From VXMF01 sp965206775 (GTDB lineage: Bacteria > Acidobacteriota > Terriglobia > Bryobacterales > UBA6623), in contig CBDBKU010000003.1 of assembly GCA_965206775.1 (NCBI GenBank), forward strand, positions 2,294,001 to 2,358,000: a stretch of DNA of 64,000 bases, in the 5' to 3' direction. Of this stretch, positions 16,224 through 25,854 are shown in pieces. Position 1 is the first letter of the stretch; each line of letters opens with the position of its first letter. The notes below the pieces were generated by a model. The model did not search any database, had not been told where the DNA came from, and saw only the letters and a list, made by a program, of their open reading frames with translations. The position numbers and the translations under genes were made by a program.

Positions 16224-16670
16224 ATGTTGCTTCCGGACCTTACGGTGCTGATTTATGCGCACAGAAGTGACTCCACGCCAGACCATGCCCGCTACTCGCA
16301 ATGGCCCGTTCGGCTGGCGACGAGCCCCGAACCATTCGCCATCCCTGTCCTGGCGCTGTCGGGCCTCGTCCGCATCGTAACCAACGACCGCGTCTTCGCC
16401 AGGCCGTCGACCTTGGACGAGGTGTTCGCGTTCAGACGAGAGCTCTCTGATCGTCCAAACGCTCGCATCGTTGGCCCAGGACCCGATCACCTGGCAATCT
16501 TCAAACGGCTTTGTCGTGACTCAGGGGCAAGTGGGAAGCTGGTAGCCGACGCGCAGCACGCGGCAGTGGCGATCGAGCATGGCTGCATGATGGTGTCCAC
16601 GAATTCGGACTTCGCTCGCTTTCCCGGTCTGCGATGGCAGCATCCATTGGTTCCAGGTCAGTCCCTGTAG
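16224..16670 (+). CDS. vapC: VapC-type PIN-domain toxin
   Basis: 148 residues. The PIN fold is seen in D5 (LLPDLTVLIYAHR), GLVRIVTNDRVF, D109 (LVADAQHAAVAIEHG) and D129 (STNSDFARFPGLRWQHPL). Related toxins have a Glu at the start of the PELVLSG-like motif; here position 42 is Val, so one of the metal-binding acids may be missing. It begins 7 bases after the displaced antitoxin end. With its antitoxin split by an IS, an active RNase would be hard to tolerate, so reduced activity or silence is plausible (inference). Confidence 0.85.
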   Translation: MLLPDLTVLIYAHRSDSTPDHARYSQWPVRLATSPEPFAIPVLALSGLVRIVTNDRVFARPSTLDEVFAFRRELSDRPNARIVGPGPDHLAIFKRLCRDSGASGKLVADAQHAAVAIEHGCMMVSTNSDFARFPGLRWQHPLVPGQSL

Positions 16671-17160
16671 AATCCCGTGTGCGAGACGGCAATCGTCGAG
16701 CAGGCGAGAGTATATCGCGAGTACCGCTACAACATGGCGCACCATATCGACTGATTGCCCCAGTCTCTCTGCTGCTCGGACCGGCTGCCCCGGCTGGCCT
16801 AGCTCAGCGTCCAATGCCCTTATCGTCGAGGCGAATCATAAGCAGCTCCCGGAAATCAGCCTCCCGGCACGGCCGCTCGAACAAACCTATGCGGCTGCGT
16901 CCCGGTGGGGCTAGCTGGAAGCTGGGTCGGATTCGCCTGAGCCCGCAGACTCTGGATTCCTCGCTTGGGGACGAGGATGCCGGCCTGGCCAGCCTACAGG
17001 GCACGCACTCGGCAGCTTGGTACAGTTCTAGGCGCCAAAACAAGTTTGCCGGCGTTCGCCGAATTCCGCGACTTGGGCCGGCTGTCGCGCTCGCGAGGCC
17101 CGCGTCCCAAGTTGTACCTCGAAAGACCTCCCCAGTCCAGCGCACTTGCGGCCCGCCGGC
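16671..17160. other. non-coding stretch between vapC and the second IS
   Basis: About 490 bases with no recognisable gene. Several frames are open but have no family features. The second insertion sequence starts at its right end; what, if anything, it interrupted is not clear. Confidence 0.4.
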
Positions 17161-17265
17161 AGTCTCAGACTTCCGAACATGGTGAACTTGGCTGCCGATA
17201 GGCGTTTCCGGACAACGTACTGACTGACAGGCACTTGCGCGGTTTCTGCGCCGGTCAGAATGGGC

Positions 17266-17295
17266 TTGACTCACTCCGGTCGGTCAATTTATAAT
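17266..17295 (+). promoter_or_regulatory. sigma-70 consensus promoter of the transposase, leaderless geometry
   Basis: TTGACT (17266-17271), an 18-base spacer and TATAAT (17290-17295). The transposase ATG follows only 6 bases after the -10 box, so the transcript would start at or next to the ATG. No Shine-Dalgarno site is present. Confidence 0.7.
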
Positions 17296-17301
17296 GTCAG
17301 T

Positions 17302-19720
17302 ATGAATGGCGAAATGCCCCGGCCGACCGGCCTTCCCGCCGCCCTCGAACTCCAGCCCCCCGAGGCCGTCCCCGTCAATCACTGCCTCAGCCTCCTGTGC
17401 GACGGCGATCGCGTCATCTATTTCGCCTTCACCGTCCCCTTCACCTCCCACCCCGCCGACGACACCCGCGCCCGCAATCGCTGCCTCGCCCAGTGCGCCC
17501 TCCACCAGCTCGCCACCCTCGCCGAACTCGCCCGCGCCTTCGGCCTCAGCACCCGCACCGTCCTGCGCGCCCGCCAGCGCCTCGAACGCGAGGGCGAAGC
17601 CGGCTTCGCCCCCCAGCACAAGTCCCGCCGGCGGCACGGCATCGAGGACCCGGAGATCCTCCAGCGCGCCGCGCAGATGCTGGCCTCCGGCACCAGCCTG
17701 CGCCAGACCGCGCGGGAGCTCGACCTGTGCTACGCCACGCTGCGCACGTATCGCTTGCAGGGTCTGCTGCCCGCCGTCGCGGCGGATCCGCCGCCAGCCT
17801 CGCCGGCCCCAGCGCCGGCCGCCGGGCCCGCGTCGCAGACGCCCGGCCAGCCCGCAGCCGGAACGCCGGTGGCGGATGCGCCGCCGGCACCCGCCGAGCC
17901 GCTGGCGACGCCAACCGGGCTGGACCGCGAGCAGCGCAACCGGCGCGACGCGCAGGCTCCGCAAGGCCGGGCGACCCATGACACGCAGGGACGCGTCGAG
18001 GCCAGCCTGGGGCTGCTGGCCGAGCGTGAGCCGCGCTTCGAGGCCCCCGCCTCGGCCGTGGCCGGCGGCGGCGTGCTGGCGGCCCTGCCCGCGCTGCTGG
18101 CCGAGGGCTTGCTGGCGCATCGCGGCCTGCTGCGCCTGCCGCCGGGCTACTTCGGCGTGCGCTCGATCCTGCTCACGCTGGCCTTCCTGCTGCTGCTGCG
18201 CGTGCAGCGTGCCGAGCGGCTCGGCTACGAGCAGCCCGGCGAGTGGGGGCAGCTGCTGGGCCTGGACCGCTGTCCCTGCCCGCGCACGCTGCGGCGGCGC
18301 CTGCGCCAGCTGGTGGCGGACCCGGAGGCGCTGGCGGCCTGGCGCGGAGCGCTGGCGCAGGGCTGGTCCGAGCAGGATGCGGACGCGGTCGCCACGCTGT
18401 ACGTGGACGGGCACGTGCAGGTCTACACGGGCCAGGGGCAGCTGCCGACAGTTCGTGCCGCGGCAGAAGCTGTGCCTGCCGGGGGCGACCAGCTACTGGG
18501 TGAACGCGTTGGGCGGGGCGCCGCTGCTGTGCGTGCACAAGGCGGTGGACTCGTCGCTGGTGGCGGAGATCCGGGACGGGATCGTGCCGCGGCTGGAGGC
18601 GCTGGGGCTGCTGGGAGGGGCGGCGGATGCGCAGCGGCCGCGGCTGACGCTGGTGTTCGACCGGGAGGGCTGGAGCCCGGCCCTGTTCGCCGAGTTGCGC
18701 CGGCAGGGGATCGCGGTGATCAGCTGGCGCAAGGGCGCGCAGACGGAGCGTTGGCCGGCGCAGGAGTTCCTCCCGGCGAGCCTGCCGCTGCCGGGGCCGC
18801 TGGGGGTGATCCGGCTGGAGGGCCGCGCAGCCGAGCGGGCAGTCGAGCTGGGCCCGCACGGCAGGGTGCGCGAGATCCGCTTCTGGATTGACCGGCGGCT
18901 GCCGCTAGCGGGTCGCCACGGCGCGCCGCGCAAGCCGCAGCCGCGGTCGGGCGAGCCGCGACCAGGGCAGCGCCAGCCGTCGGCGATCACGACGCACCCG
19001 AGCCTGCCGCTGGAGCAGGTGGCGGGCCTGCTGCGCTCGCGCTGGACGCAGGAGAACTTCTTCAAGTACATGCGCCAGGAGTTCGGGCTCGACACCCTGG
19101 CGGACCGCACGCTGGAGGATGTCGACGCCGACGAGCGGGTGGTCAATCCGGTATGGCGCTTCCTCAACAACGCGCTGGCCCGGCGACGGGCGCAGCTCGG
19201 GACCCTGCACCGGCGCCTGGCGGAAGCCCCGCGCGGGTCGGAGCAAGCGAGCGGGCTGAAGGAGCAGGTCGCGACCGTGACCCGCTACCTCGAGGGGCTG
19301 CAGACCGCGCGCCAGGAGGTCGACCACTACGTGCGGGCGGGTGATCTGCCCGAGGAGCAGCGCCTCAAGGCGCTGGCCGAGCCCATGCGGGAGCTGCTCG
19401 ACGCGGTGCGCATGATCGCCTATCGGGCCGAGACGCGCCTGGCGGGGGCGGTCGCGCCGGGCCTGAGCCGGCCGGAGACCGCCCGCCTGCTGGTCAAGGC
19501 GCTGTTCCGCAGCGACGCGAGCCTGCTGCCGGACCCGCGCGCCGGCACGCTGACGGTGCGCCTGATGCATCAGGCGAGCCGGGGTCAGGACGTCGCGCTG
19601 GCCCCCCTGCTGGAGGAACTCAACCAGACCCGGACGCTGTATCCGGGCACGCACCTGCGCCTGGTCTACGAGATCCTCCCGACCGATCGCGACGCTGCGG
19701 ACGGGCCTGCCGTCGGCTAG
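17302..19720 (+). pseudogene. transposase with internal frameshift
   Basis: An N-terminal helix-turn-helix region (LATLAELARAFGLSTRTVLRAR) is followed by a Pro/Ala-rich linker and a DDE core. The first Asp is in TLYVDGHVQVYTG. At about 18445 the frame changes by +1, equivalent to a 2-base deletion, and the rest continues in the other frame with Asp in LTLVFDREGWSP and Glu in RSRWTQENFFKYMRQEFGLD. The joined product would be about 800 residues. No slippery heptamer is evident at the shift, so it is called a pseudogene, though a sequencing error is possible. Confidence 0.75.
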
Positions 19721-19905
19721 CTCACACGATCAAATCAGGAAAAATCGTGACAGGCGATATTGATCGCATGTTCGGAAGTCTGAGTCTCCGGCTTCAACAT
19801 GCGGAGCCTGCACAAACACCGCTAGCCTCGCTGTGCCAACTTTGATCGAGTGCCAGTTTGAAAGGCAGGGCCCGAGCCAAGCCGTGCTAGAATCCATCGT
19901 CGATT

Positions 19906-21222
19906 ATGCCGCGCCTTGCCGTCCTGTTCCTGTTGCCGGTCCTCGCGATCGCGCAGGGTCCTCTTGTCATCAAGAACGTCACTCTCATAGATGGCAGCGG
20001 AGGCCCGCCGACGTTGAATGCGACAGTGGTCGTGATAGGCGAACGCATCGCGCTGATCGGCGAAGGCGGAACTCTCCAGATCTCCGATGGCGCCGAGATC
20101 ATTGACGGGCAGGGGAAGACTCTGATTCCTGGCATCATCAATCTCCACGGTCACGTTGGATTGACCAAGGGATTGGTCCAAGCGCAGGAGAACTACACCC
20201 GGGCCAACCTGATCGACAACCTGCGAACCTACGCAAGCTACGGTGTCACGACCACTACGAGCATGGGCACGGATCTCGATCTCGTTGTCGGCGTGCGGGA
20301 CGCCGTAAATCAAGGAAGGCTTCCCGGTCTCGCCCGCGTGGTGCCTGCGCTACAGGGATTCACAACGAAGGATGGCTATCCAACCCAAGCGCCCGGAGTC
20401 AAGGGCTTGGCGCTCGAAGTGGCGACTCCCGAGGAGGCGCGCGAACACGTCGACAAGCTGGCCGTCGCCGGTGCCGACGTGGTGAAGATGTGGGTGGATA
20501 GCCACCACGGCAACTTCGAGAAGCTAGGGTCCAATGTCTACGAAGCGATCATTGACCAAGCTCACCACCGAGGCCTTCTCGCAGCCGCCCACCTGTACGA
20601 ATTGGCGGACGCCAAGCGGCTGGCCGAGGCCGGGCTGGATCTCATAGTCCACAGCGTTCGAGACGCCGAGGTTGACAGAGGCTTAATTCGCCGGCTTCTG
20701 GCGCGAGGGATCACCTACGCCCCGACCTTGACGAGAGAGCAATCTACCTACGTCTACGCCGATTCCCCGGCCTGGCTCGACGATCCATTCTTTACTTCGG
20801 GTGTTGATGCCTCAATCGTGCAGGGCCTGCGCACGACGATCCGAGACACGCAATCGAAAGATCCGGAGCAGCAGATCAATCGAGAGAACTTCCGCATGGC
20901 GATGAGAAACCTCAAGAAGCTGTCCGACGCGGGAGTGAAGATCGGTTTCGGCACAGATACGGGGCCGCCTGGCCGGTTCCCCGGCTACTTCGAGCACTGG
21001 GAAGCGGAACTGATGGTCCAGGCGGGCATGACGCCCATGCAGGTCATTGTGTCGTTCTCTAAGAACTCATCGGAAGGGCTGGGAATCGACCGCGATTTCG
21101 GAACCCTCGCGGAGGGTAAGGTTGCTGACATGATCCTGCTGAACAGAAACCCCCTAGGCAATATTCGCAACCTGCGCGACATCCACGCCGTGTACTTGGC
21201 TGGACAGGCCGTCGCGAGGTGA
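19906..21222 (+). CDS. secreted amidohydrolase-family protein
   Basis: 438 residues with a cleavable signal peptide (RLAVLFLLPVLAIAQ). Metal ligands of the amidohydrolase barrel are all visible: LHGH near the first strand, a Lys in VVKMWVD (bridging lysine), AAHLYEL, IVHSVRD and the Asp in FGTDTG. It probably hydrolyses an amide, dipeptide or lactone in the periplasm; relatives include imidazolonepropionase-like and prolidase-like enzymes. A TAGAAT box lies 12 bases before the ATG. A paralogue is found at 39744-41003. Confidence 0.85.
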   Translation: MPRLAVLFLLPVLAIAQGPLVIKNVTLIDGSGGPPTLNATVVVIGERIALIGEGGTLQISDGAEIIDGQGKTLIPGIINLHGHVGLTKGLVQAQENYTRANLIDNLRTYASYGVTTTTSMGTDLDLVVGVRDAVNQGRLPGLARVVPALQGFTTKDGYPTQAPGVKGLALEVATPEEAREHVDKLAVAGADVVKMWVDSHHGNFEKLGSNVYEAIIDQAHHRGLLAAAHLYELADAKRLAEAGLDLIVHSVRDAEVDRGLIRRLLARGITYAPTLTREQSTYVYADSPAWLDDPFFTSGVDASIVQGLRTTIRDTQSKDPEQQINRENFRMAMRNLKKLSDAGVKIGFGTDTGPPGRFPGYFEHWEAELMVQAGMTPMQVIVSFSKNSSEGLGIDRDFGTLAEGKVADMILLNRNPLGNIRNLRDIHAVYLAGQAVAR

Positions 21223-21236
21223 TCCCGGGGGTGCGT

Positions 21237-21956
21237 TCAAAGTGTTCTACCTAGCCACACGACCTTGCCGACGACGCTGACGTCCGAACCAAATGCTTCG
21301 GCCGGATAGGCAAGGTTGTCGCTGTGAATGAGCCAGTCCGAGCCATGTCGCTGGAGCCTCTTGACCATTAGGTCGTCCTCGCGTCTCAGCGTGTAGATGT
21401 CGCCGTCGCGCAGGTTCTGCGTTTGCATGTCCAGCAGCACGATATCGCCGCTATGGAGAGTCGGTTCCATTGAATCGCCTTGGACTTCAATCACCGCTAG
21501 CTTCTCCGCCATGAGCTGCTGATCCCGCACCCAGTTCCGGTTGAACCCGAGGTAGCCCTTGACGACCTCCGAATCGACCGGCGATCCGCCTCCGGCAGCG
21601 GCAAGCACCTCAAAAAGCGGTGCGGACACGTAAGGGCCGCGCTGGTCGATCTGCAGCGGTTCCTTCCGTTGCTCGGCCGCGATCCGACGGGCGTGAGCGG
21701 CCAGCCGTTCCAGCTCTTTCGCGAGCTGCTTGACGTCGAGTTCCGTGCCCTCTGGAAGGCGGGGCGGTCCAACGTAGAATTCGAGATCCAAGGCGGCGCA
21801 CACCTCCGCCAGGCGACGGCTGCTTGGCGGGCGGCCTTCAAGAATGTAGCGGATTGCATTGACGGACCAGCCATTATCCTTGGCTAGTCGGCTTGGGTTT
21901 GTGCCTTTCTGTTTGATCGCCTCCTCGACGGCCGCTACAATCTCCGAACTATTCAT
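21237..21956 (-). CDS. XRE/S24-type transcriptional repressor with LexA-like autocleavage domain
   Basis: 239 residues. The N-terminus is a helix-turn-helix (NPSRLAKDNGWSVNAIRYIL). The C-terminus is a peptidase S24 domain with catalytic S162 in GDSMEPTL and K199 in DLMVKRLQ; the 37-residue spacing equals that of LexA. RecA-stimulated self-cleavage and derepression of damage- or phage-related genes are expected. No prophage genes are nearby. It is convergent with the amidohydrolase. Confidence 0.88.
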   Translation of the reverse strand: MNSSEIVAAVEEAIKQKGTNPSRLAKDNGWSVNAIRYILEGRPPSSRRLAEVCAALDLEFYVGPPRLPEGTELDVKQLAKELERLAAHARRIAAEQRKEPLQIDQRGPYVSAPLFEVLAAAGGGSPVDSEVVKGYLGFNRNWVRDQQLMAEKLAVIEVQGDSMEPTLHSGDIVLLDMQTQNLRDGDIYTLRREDDLMVKRLQRHGSDWLIHSDNLAYPAEAFGSDVSVVGKVVWLGRTL

Positions 21957-21959
21957 GAC

Positions 21960-21997
21960 TCTAGATGAGTATAGTCCGAGTTCACACCATTTCTAGA
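21960..21997 (-). promoter_or_regulatory. putative operator/promoter of the S24 repressor
   Basis: Two TCTAGA palindromes (21960-21965 and 21992-21997) lie 32 bases apart, with a TATACT-like box between them, directly upstream of the repressor ATG in an AT-rich pocket. Autoregulation is plausible but not shown. Confidence 0.3.
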
Positions 21998-22094
21998 AAA
22001 AACTCTATGGATAGCAGGGGCGGGACTTAACTTGCGATTGGCGTTCGACGGTTCAGCGACAACCTTCTCCGCAGGGCTTCGTTACACTCTGGCA

Positions 22095-22883
22095 ATGGAA
22101 TACCAAGCGATCGACTTCGGCGTCCGCGATCAAGTCGCGCACGTCGTGCTGGACCGCCCGTATCAAGCCAACGTGATCAACGCCGATGTCGCCAAGGAAC
22201 TGCTGGCAGCGGCGATCGAATGCGATGAAAACCCGAATGTCAGGGCGGTCTTGATTCGAGGCGAGGGCCCGATGTTTAGCGGAGGGGGCGACCTCAAGTC
22301 CTTTGCAAAGAAAGGCAGTGCGCTGCCCGCGTACCTGAAAGAGACGACTACCTTCCTGCACGGAGCGATTTCGAGGTTCGCAAGGCAGTCCGCTCCTACC
22401 GTGTGCGCGGTGCACGGATTCGCAGCCGGTGGCGGCTTCAGCCTCGCAATTGCGAGCGACTTAGTTGTCGCAGCGGAATCGGCGAAGTTCACAATGGCGT
22501 ACACGAAGGCTGGCTTGACGCCGGACGGCTCCTCAACGTATTTCTTGGCCCGCTCGATTGGACTTCAACGCGCGATGGACATGGCTCTGACGAATCGAGT
22601 GCTGACAGCGGCAGAAGCGCTTCAATGGGGATTGATATCTCGCGTGGCCGCGGACCACGAACTGGTCGAAGCTGCCGAGGAACTCGCGCGCAGGCTTGCA
22701 TCGGGAGCGACATGGGCACTGGGCACCGCGAAAGGGCTGCTGCATCGCGGTTTGACCGAGTCGTTGGAAACACAGATGGAACTAGAGACGCGCGCGATTG
22801 CCGACGCTGTGAGGACCGCGGACGGGCGCGAAGGAATCAGCGCGTTTCTGGAGAAGCGCAGGCCCAGCTTCGTCGGGCACTAG
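22095..22883 (+). CDS. enoyl-CoA hydratase/isomerase family protein
   Basis: 262 residues, crotonase fold. Oxyanion-hole segments are GEGPMFSGGGDLKSF and GFAAGGGFSLAIASDLVVA; the later AYTKAGLTPDGSSTYFLARSIG has Asp where hydratases have the second Glu, resembling PaaG-type isomerases. It could isomerise or hydrate an enoyl-CoA in fatty or aromatic acid breakdown. The ATG at 22095 is chosen because it starts the family N-terminus and follows a TACACT box by 6 bases. Confidence 0.87.
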   Translation: MEYQAIDFGVRDQVAHVVLDRPYQANVINADVAKELLAAAIECDENPNVRAVLIRGEGPMFSGGGDLKSFAKKGSALPAYLKETTTFLHGAISRFARQSAPTVCAVHGFAAGGGFSLAIASDLVVAAESAKFTMAYTKAGLTPDGSSTYFLARSIGLQRAMDMALTNRVLTAAEALQWGLISRVAADHELVEAAEELARRLASGATWALGTAKGLLHRGLTESLETQMELETRAIADAVRTADGREGISAFLEKRRPSFVGH

Positions 22884-22899
22884 ACCCCCGGCCAGAAAA

Positions 22900-23571
22900 T
22901 CAAGCCGTCGGAGGGGCGGCAGGCCTCCCGAACTGCGCGCGCAGGACTTCGATCCTAGGTCTGGCGCAGCACCCCTCGATATGATCGTTCACCAGCCCCA
23001 TTGCTTCCATGAAGGCGTACGCGGTGGTTGGTCCGACGAATCGCCATCCGCGCTTCTTGAGTTCCTTCGACAGGGCCGTCGATTCGGGCGACGTTGTGAG
23101 CGCCCGCAGGGTCTCGTAATCCATGCGGTCCGGCCGCGATGCCTCGTCGGGCTCCCACTTCCAGAAGAACGACGCCAGGGAACCGCACCGACATGCCATC
23201 TCGCACGCCTTCTGGGCGTTGTTAATGGTAGCTTCAATCTTGCCCCTGTGCCGCACGATGCCGGGATCGAGCAGGAGCCTTCCGACGTCGCGCTCGGTGA
23301 ACGTCGCGACCCTCTCGAAATCGAATCCCTCGAACGCCTCGCGGAAGTTCTCGCGTTTGCGGAGGATCGTCAGCCAGGACAACCCGGACTGGAATCCTTC
23401 CAAGCAGATCTTCTCGAAGAGAACGCGGTCGTCGGCTACGGGAACGCCCCATTCTCCGTCATGATAGGAGGTGTAGTCGGGGTGGGATCCCGCCCAGAAG
23501 CAGCGTTGCTTGCCATCGGCTCCCAGAACGAGGCCTGGTGCGGGAGGGGGCTTAGCTGGGACTGAATCCAT
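22900..23571 (-). CDS. tag: DNA-3-methyladenine glycosylase I
   Basis: About 223 residues. It removes 3-methyladenine from alkylated DNA. Family marks are the N-terminal QRCFWAGSHPDYTSYHDGEWGVP, FEKICLEGFQSGLSWLTILRKRE, the RLLLDPGIVRHRGKI segment and the C-terminal NDHIEGCCAR, which together with the N-terminal Cys and His form the zinc snap. The start at 23571 is preferred because the 38 residues further upstream are poor matches. A TACGAT box lies 15 bases before it. Confidence 0.92.
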   Translation of the reverse strand: MDSVPAKPPPAPGLVLGADGKQRCFWAGSHPDYTSYHDGEWGVPVADDRVLFEKICLEGFQSGLSWLTILRKRENFREAFEGFDFERVATFTERDVGRLLLDPGIVRHRGKIEATINNAQKACEMACRCGSLASFFWKWEPDEASRPDRMDYETLRALTTSPESTALSKELKKRGWRFVGPTTAYAFMEAMGLVNDHIEGCCARPRIEVLRAQFGRPAAPPTA

Positions 23572-23761
23572 GGCGATTCGAGATCCATCGTAGAACGGCA
23601 TCGACGACGGTGCTGTGGATTGCATCGAGAGCGGGCGTGCACCTGGCGCTCGGGCTGATACGATTTTGGCGATGTCGTCTTGCATCGGGGCAGGCGCTAA
23701 GCCCTTTCGGAATCGGCCCGGTCCTTCGAAGTCAATTCAGGGCAGCGGTGCTCGAGCACTG

Positions 23762-25645
23762 ATGTTCCCTCTTGTTGTCCTGCTCGCTCTAGCAGCAGGC
23801 TGTACAAGATGGTCGTCCGGCATTCCGAGCGGCTTGGATGTCGTAGAGGGACCGGTCAATGGTGCGGCCATCGAACGTGATGGGTTCGGAATCGCGTTCT
23901 ACGGCGACCCCGAAGGTACGTTCGACAGCATCGAAAAGGTCTTTCTCACCCATCACAGGAGGGATGTCGTGTGGGCCGCGCTGGGCTTGGCCAGCCACGG
24001 CGCCCGAGTTGTCGCTCCGGCCGCCGAACTTCCGGTCATCAGCAACGCAGCTGGATTCTGGGACGAGTTTCAGGGCATTCGATTCCACGACTACGCTCAG
24101 CAGTCCACCAAGGTGCTTGCAGAGAACCTGGAAGTGCAGGAGCCCGCGCGGGGAGGGCGATCCATCGAATGGAGAGGATTGACGATTGACGTGCTGGACA
24201 CGCCGGGCTTTACGCGCGGTGCCGTTTCCTACGTCGTCGAGTTGCAAGGAACCCGCGTTGCCTTTACCGGAGACCTCATCTATGCGGGGGGGAGGGTTCT
24301 GGATGTCTACAGCTTGCAAGACTCGATCGAGGAGACGAAGACACGGGGATACCACGGGTACGCCGCTCGAGCGGCCGATCTCATGCAGAGCTTGGGCAAG
24401 GTCGCAGCGGCTGATCCCGACATCATCGTGCCCGCCCGAGGCCCGGTGATTCTCGATCCGGCGAAGGATATCGATCTACTCCTCGACAGGATCCAGCGAC
24501 TGTTCCTCGCTTACTTCCGGACCGACGCCCTGCGCTGGTACTGGGGCGAAGAGAACCTAAGGAAACGCGCCCGCAGGATCCTCGGGGACACGCCGGTGGA
24601 ATGGATGCCGATGGCGGTGAAGCTGCGGCAGACGCCGCCGCGATGGTGGCACAAGTTCGGCACGTCGCGACTCCTAGTCTCCGACACAAAGGCTGCCTTT
24701 CTGATCGACTGCGGCAGCGAGGACGTGATGCGGCAAGTCCGGCGGCTGAAGCGCCGACGTGTGTTCGACAGGCTAGAGGGGATCTTCGTCACGCACTTCC
24801 ACGACGATCACACCGAATTCGTCCAGGCCATGGCGGAGGAGGAAGGTGCCCCGGTCTACGCGGGCAAGGAACTCCAGGACATCCTTCAGAATCCGGATGC
24901 GTACCGCATGCCGGCCATGACATTCAACCCAATCAGGCCAGTGCAGGCTTTCTCGGAGGACCAGACCCTGCGCTGGCACGAATTCGAGTTTCGGTACACG
25001 TACTTCCCGGGACAGGCGATCTACCACGGCGGGCTCGACGTGCGACGCGACAACGGGGAGCGATACTTCTTTATCGGTGATTCGTTCAGCCCGTCGGGCC
25101 TCGACGACTATTGCCTGCTCAACCGCCACCTACTGCATCCGTCGACTGGGCATTTCCGCTGCCTCGACAAGATTGAGGCCATGGAAGGCGACTATTGGCT
25201 CGTCAACCAGCACATTGAGGAGGTCTTCCGGTACGACAGCGAGCAGCTATCAACCATGCGCGATGTGCTCGAGGAGAAGAAGCGGGTTATCGCCGAGCTG
25301 GTTCCCTGGGAGGATCCCAACTTTGGGGTCGACGAGCAGTGGTCGCGATTCTATCCGTACGGCGTCCAGGCGGAGCAGGGAAGCGAATCCGATCTCTACG
25401 CGGTGGTCCTGAACCACTTGCCGGAGGCCGAGACCTTCCGGATCCGTCCCCGCGTTCCCAAGGGGTGGAAGTGCATCCCGGCGTACGCCGAGCTCCATGT
25501 CGACGCGAGGCAGGAAGGCCGCATTCGCTTTCAGATAACTCCGGGACGGGACGCGTCCGGCCTCAGCGTAGTAACCGCTGATGTATCGTTCCGCGAGCAT
25601 GACCTGAGGCAATGGATGGAGGCGATGGTCGTCGTCCGTCCTTAG
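23762..25645 (+). CDS. lipoprotein with tandem metallo-beta-lactamase-like domains
   Basis: About 627 residues. A lipobox (VLLALAAGC) marks the mature N-terminus and fixes the start at 23762. The first half is a degenerate metallo-beta-lactamase-like domain (LTHHRRDVVWAALG, FTGDLIY) that lacks a full HxHxDH. The second half has an intact THFHDDH motif, followed by FIGDSFSPSGLDD and a late VNQHIE. A beta-rich C-terminal domain follows. Hydrolysis of an unknown substrate at the cell envelope is expected. The duplication with one inactivated domain parallels RNase Z-long or glyoxalase-like fusions, but the family is not identified. Confidence 0.78.
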   Translation: MFPLVVLLALAAGCTRWSSGIPSGLDVVEGPVNGAAIERDGFGIAFYGDPEGTFDSIEKVFLTHHRRDVVWAALGLASHGARVVAPAAELPVISNAAGFWDEFQGIRFHDYAQQSTKVLAENLEVQEPARGGRSIEWRGLTIDVLDTPGFTRGAVSYVVELQGTRVAFTGDLIYAGGRVLDVYSLQDSIEETKTRGYHGYAARAADLMQSLGKVAAADPDIIVPARGPVILDPAKDIDLLLDRIQRLFLAYFRTDALRWYWGEENLRKRARRILGDTPVEWMPMAVKLRQTPPRWWHKFGTSRLLVSDTKAAFLIDCGSEDVMRQVRRLKRRRVFDRLEGIFVTHFHDDHTEFVQAMAEEEGAPVYAGKELQDILQNPDAYRMPAMTFNPIRPVQAFSEDQTLRWHEFEFRYTYFPGQAIYHGGLDVRRDNGERYFFIGDSFSPSGLDDYCLLNRHLLHPSTGHFRCLDKIEAMEGDYWLVNQHIEEVFRYDSEQLSTMRDVLEEKKRVIAELVPWEDPNFGVDEQWSRFYPYGVQAEQGSESDLYAVVLNHLPEAETFRIRPRVPKGWKCIPAYAELHVDARQEGRIRFQITPGRDASGLSVVTADVSFREHDLRQWMEAMVVVRP

Positions 25646-25854
25646 ACAGACGGGCTCGACTAGATTTGCCTTTGAGCTGCTGGAGCACGGGGCGGCTCCG
25701 GCACACGAGCGAGCCCACAGCGAACCCTCTAGCGAATCGCTCACCAAGCGTAGAGACCGGCGGGCCTGCCGGTCAAGGCAGTAGAGCCGAGCGCATCGCG
25801 GTTCGACGCGAGGGCGGGATAGGCCCCGCCAAATTTGTACTGAACCCTAGAACG

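Larger units (their letters stand above)
17161..19788 (+). mobile_element. insertion sequence, 2628 bp, high GC, with frameshifted transposase
   Basis: Terminal inverted repeats of 20 bp with one mismatch: AGTCTCAGACTTCCGAACAT at 17161-17180 and the complement of AGACTCAGACTTCCGAACAT at 19769-19788. A 5-bp target duplication CCGGC flanks it (17156-17160 and 19789-19793). The interior has one long coding region that is strikingly richer in G+C than its surroundings, which suggests a recent origin from a high-GC host. Confidence 0.88.

Noticed and set aside
16804..17274. Minus-strand frame of 156 codons between vapC and the second IS
   Set aside because: It crosses the inverted repeat into the IS and shows no recognisable domain.
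17284..18414. Long minus-strand frame opposite the second transposase
   Set aside because: A product of high GC and skewed codon positions; no family features, whereas the plus strand has helix-turn-helix and DDE motifs.
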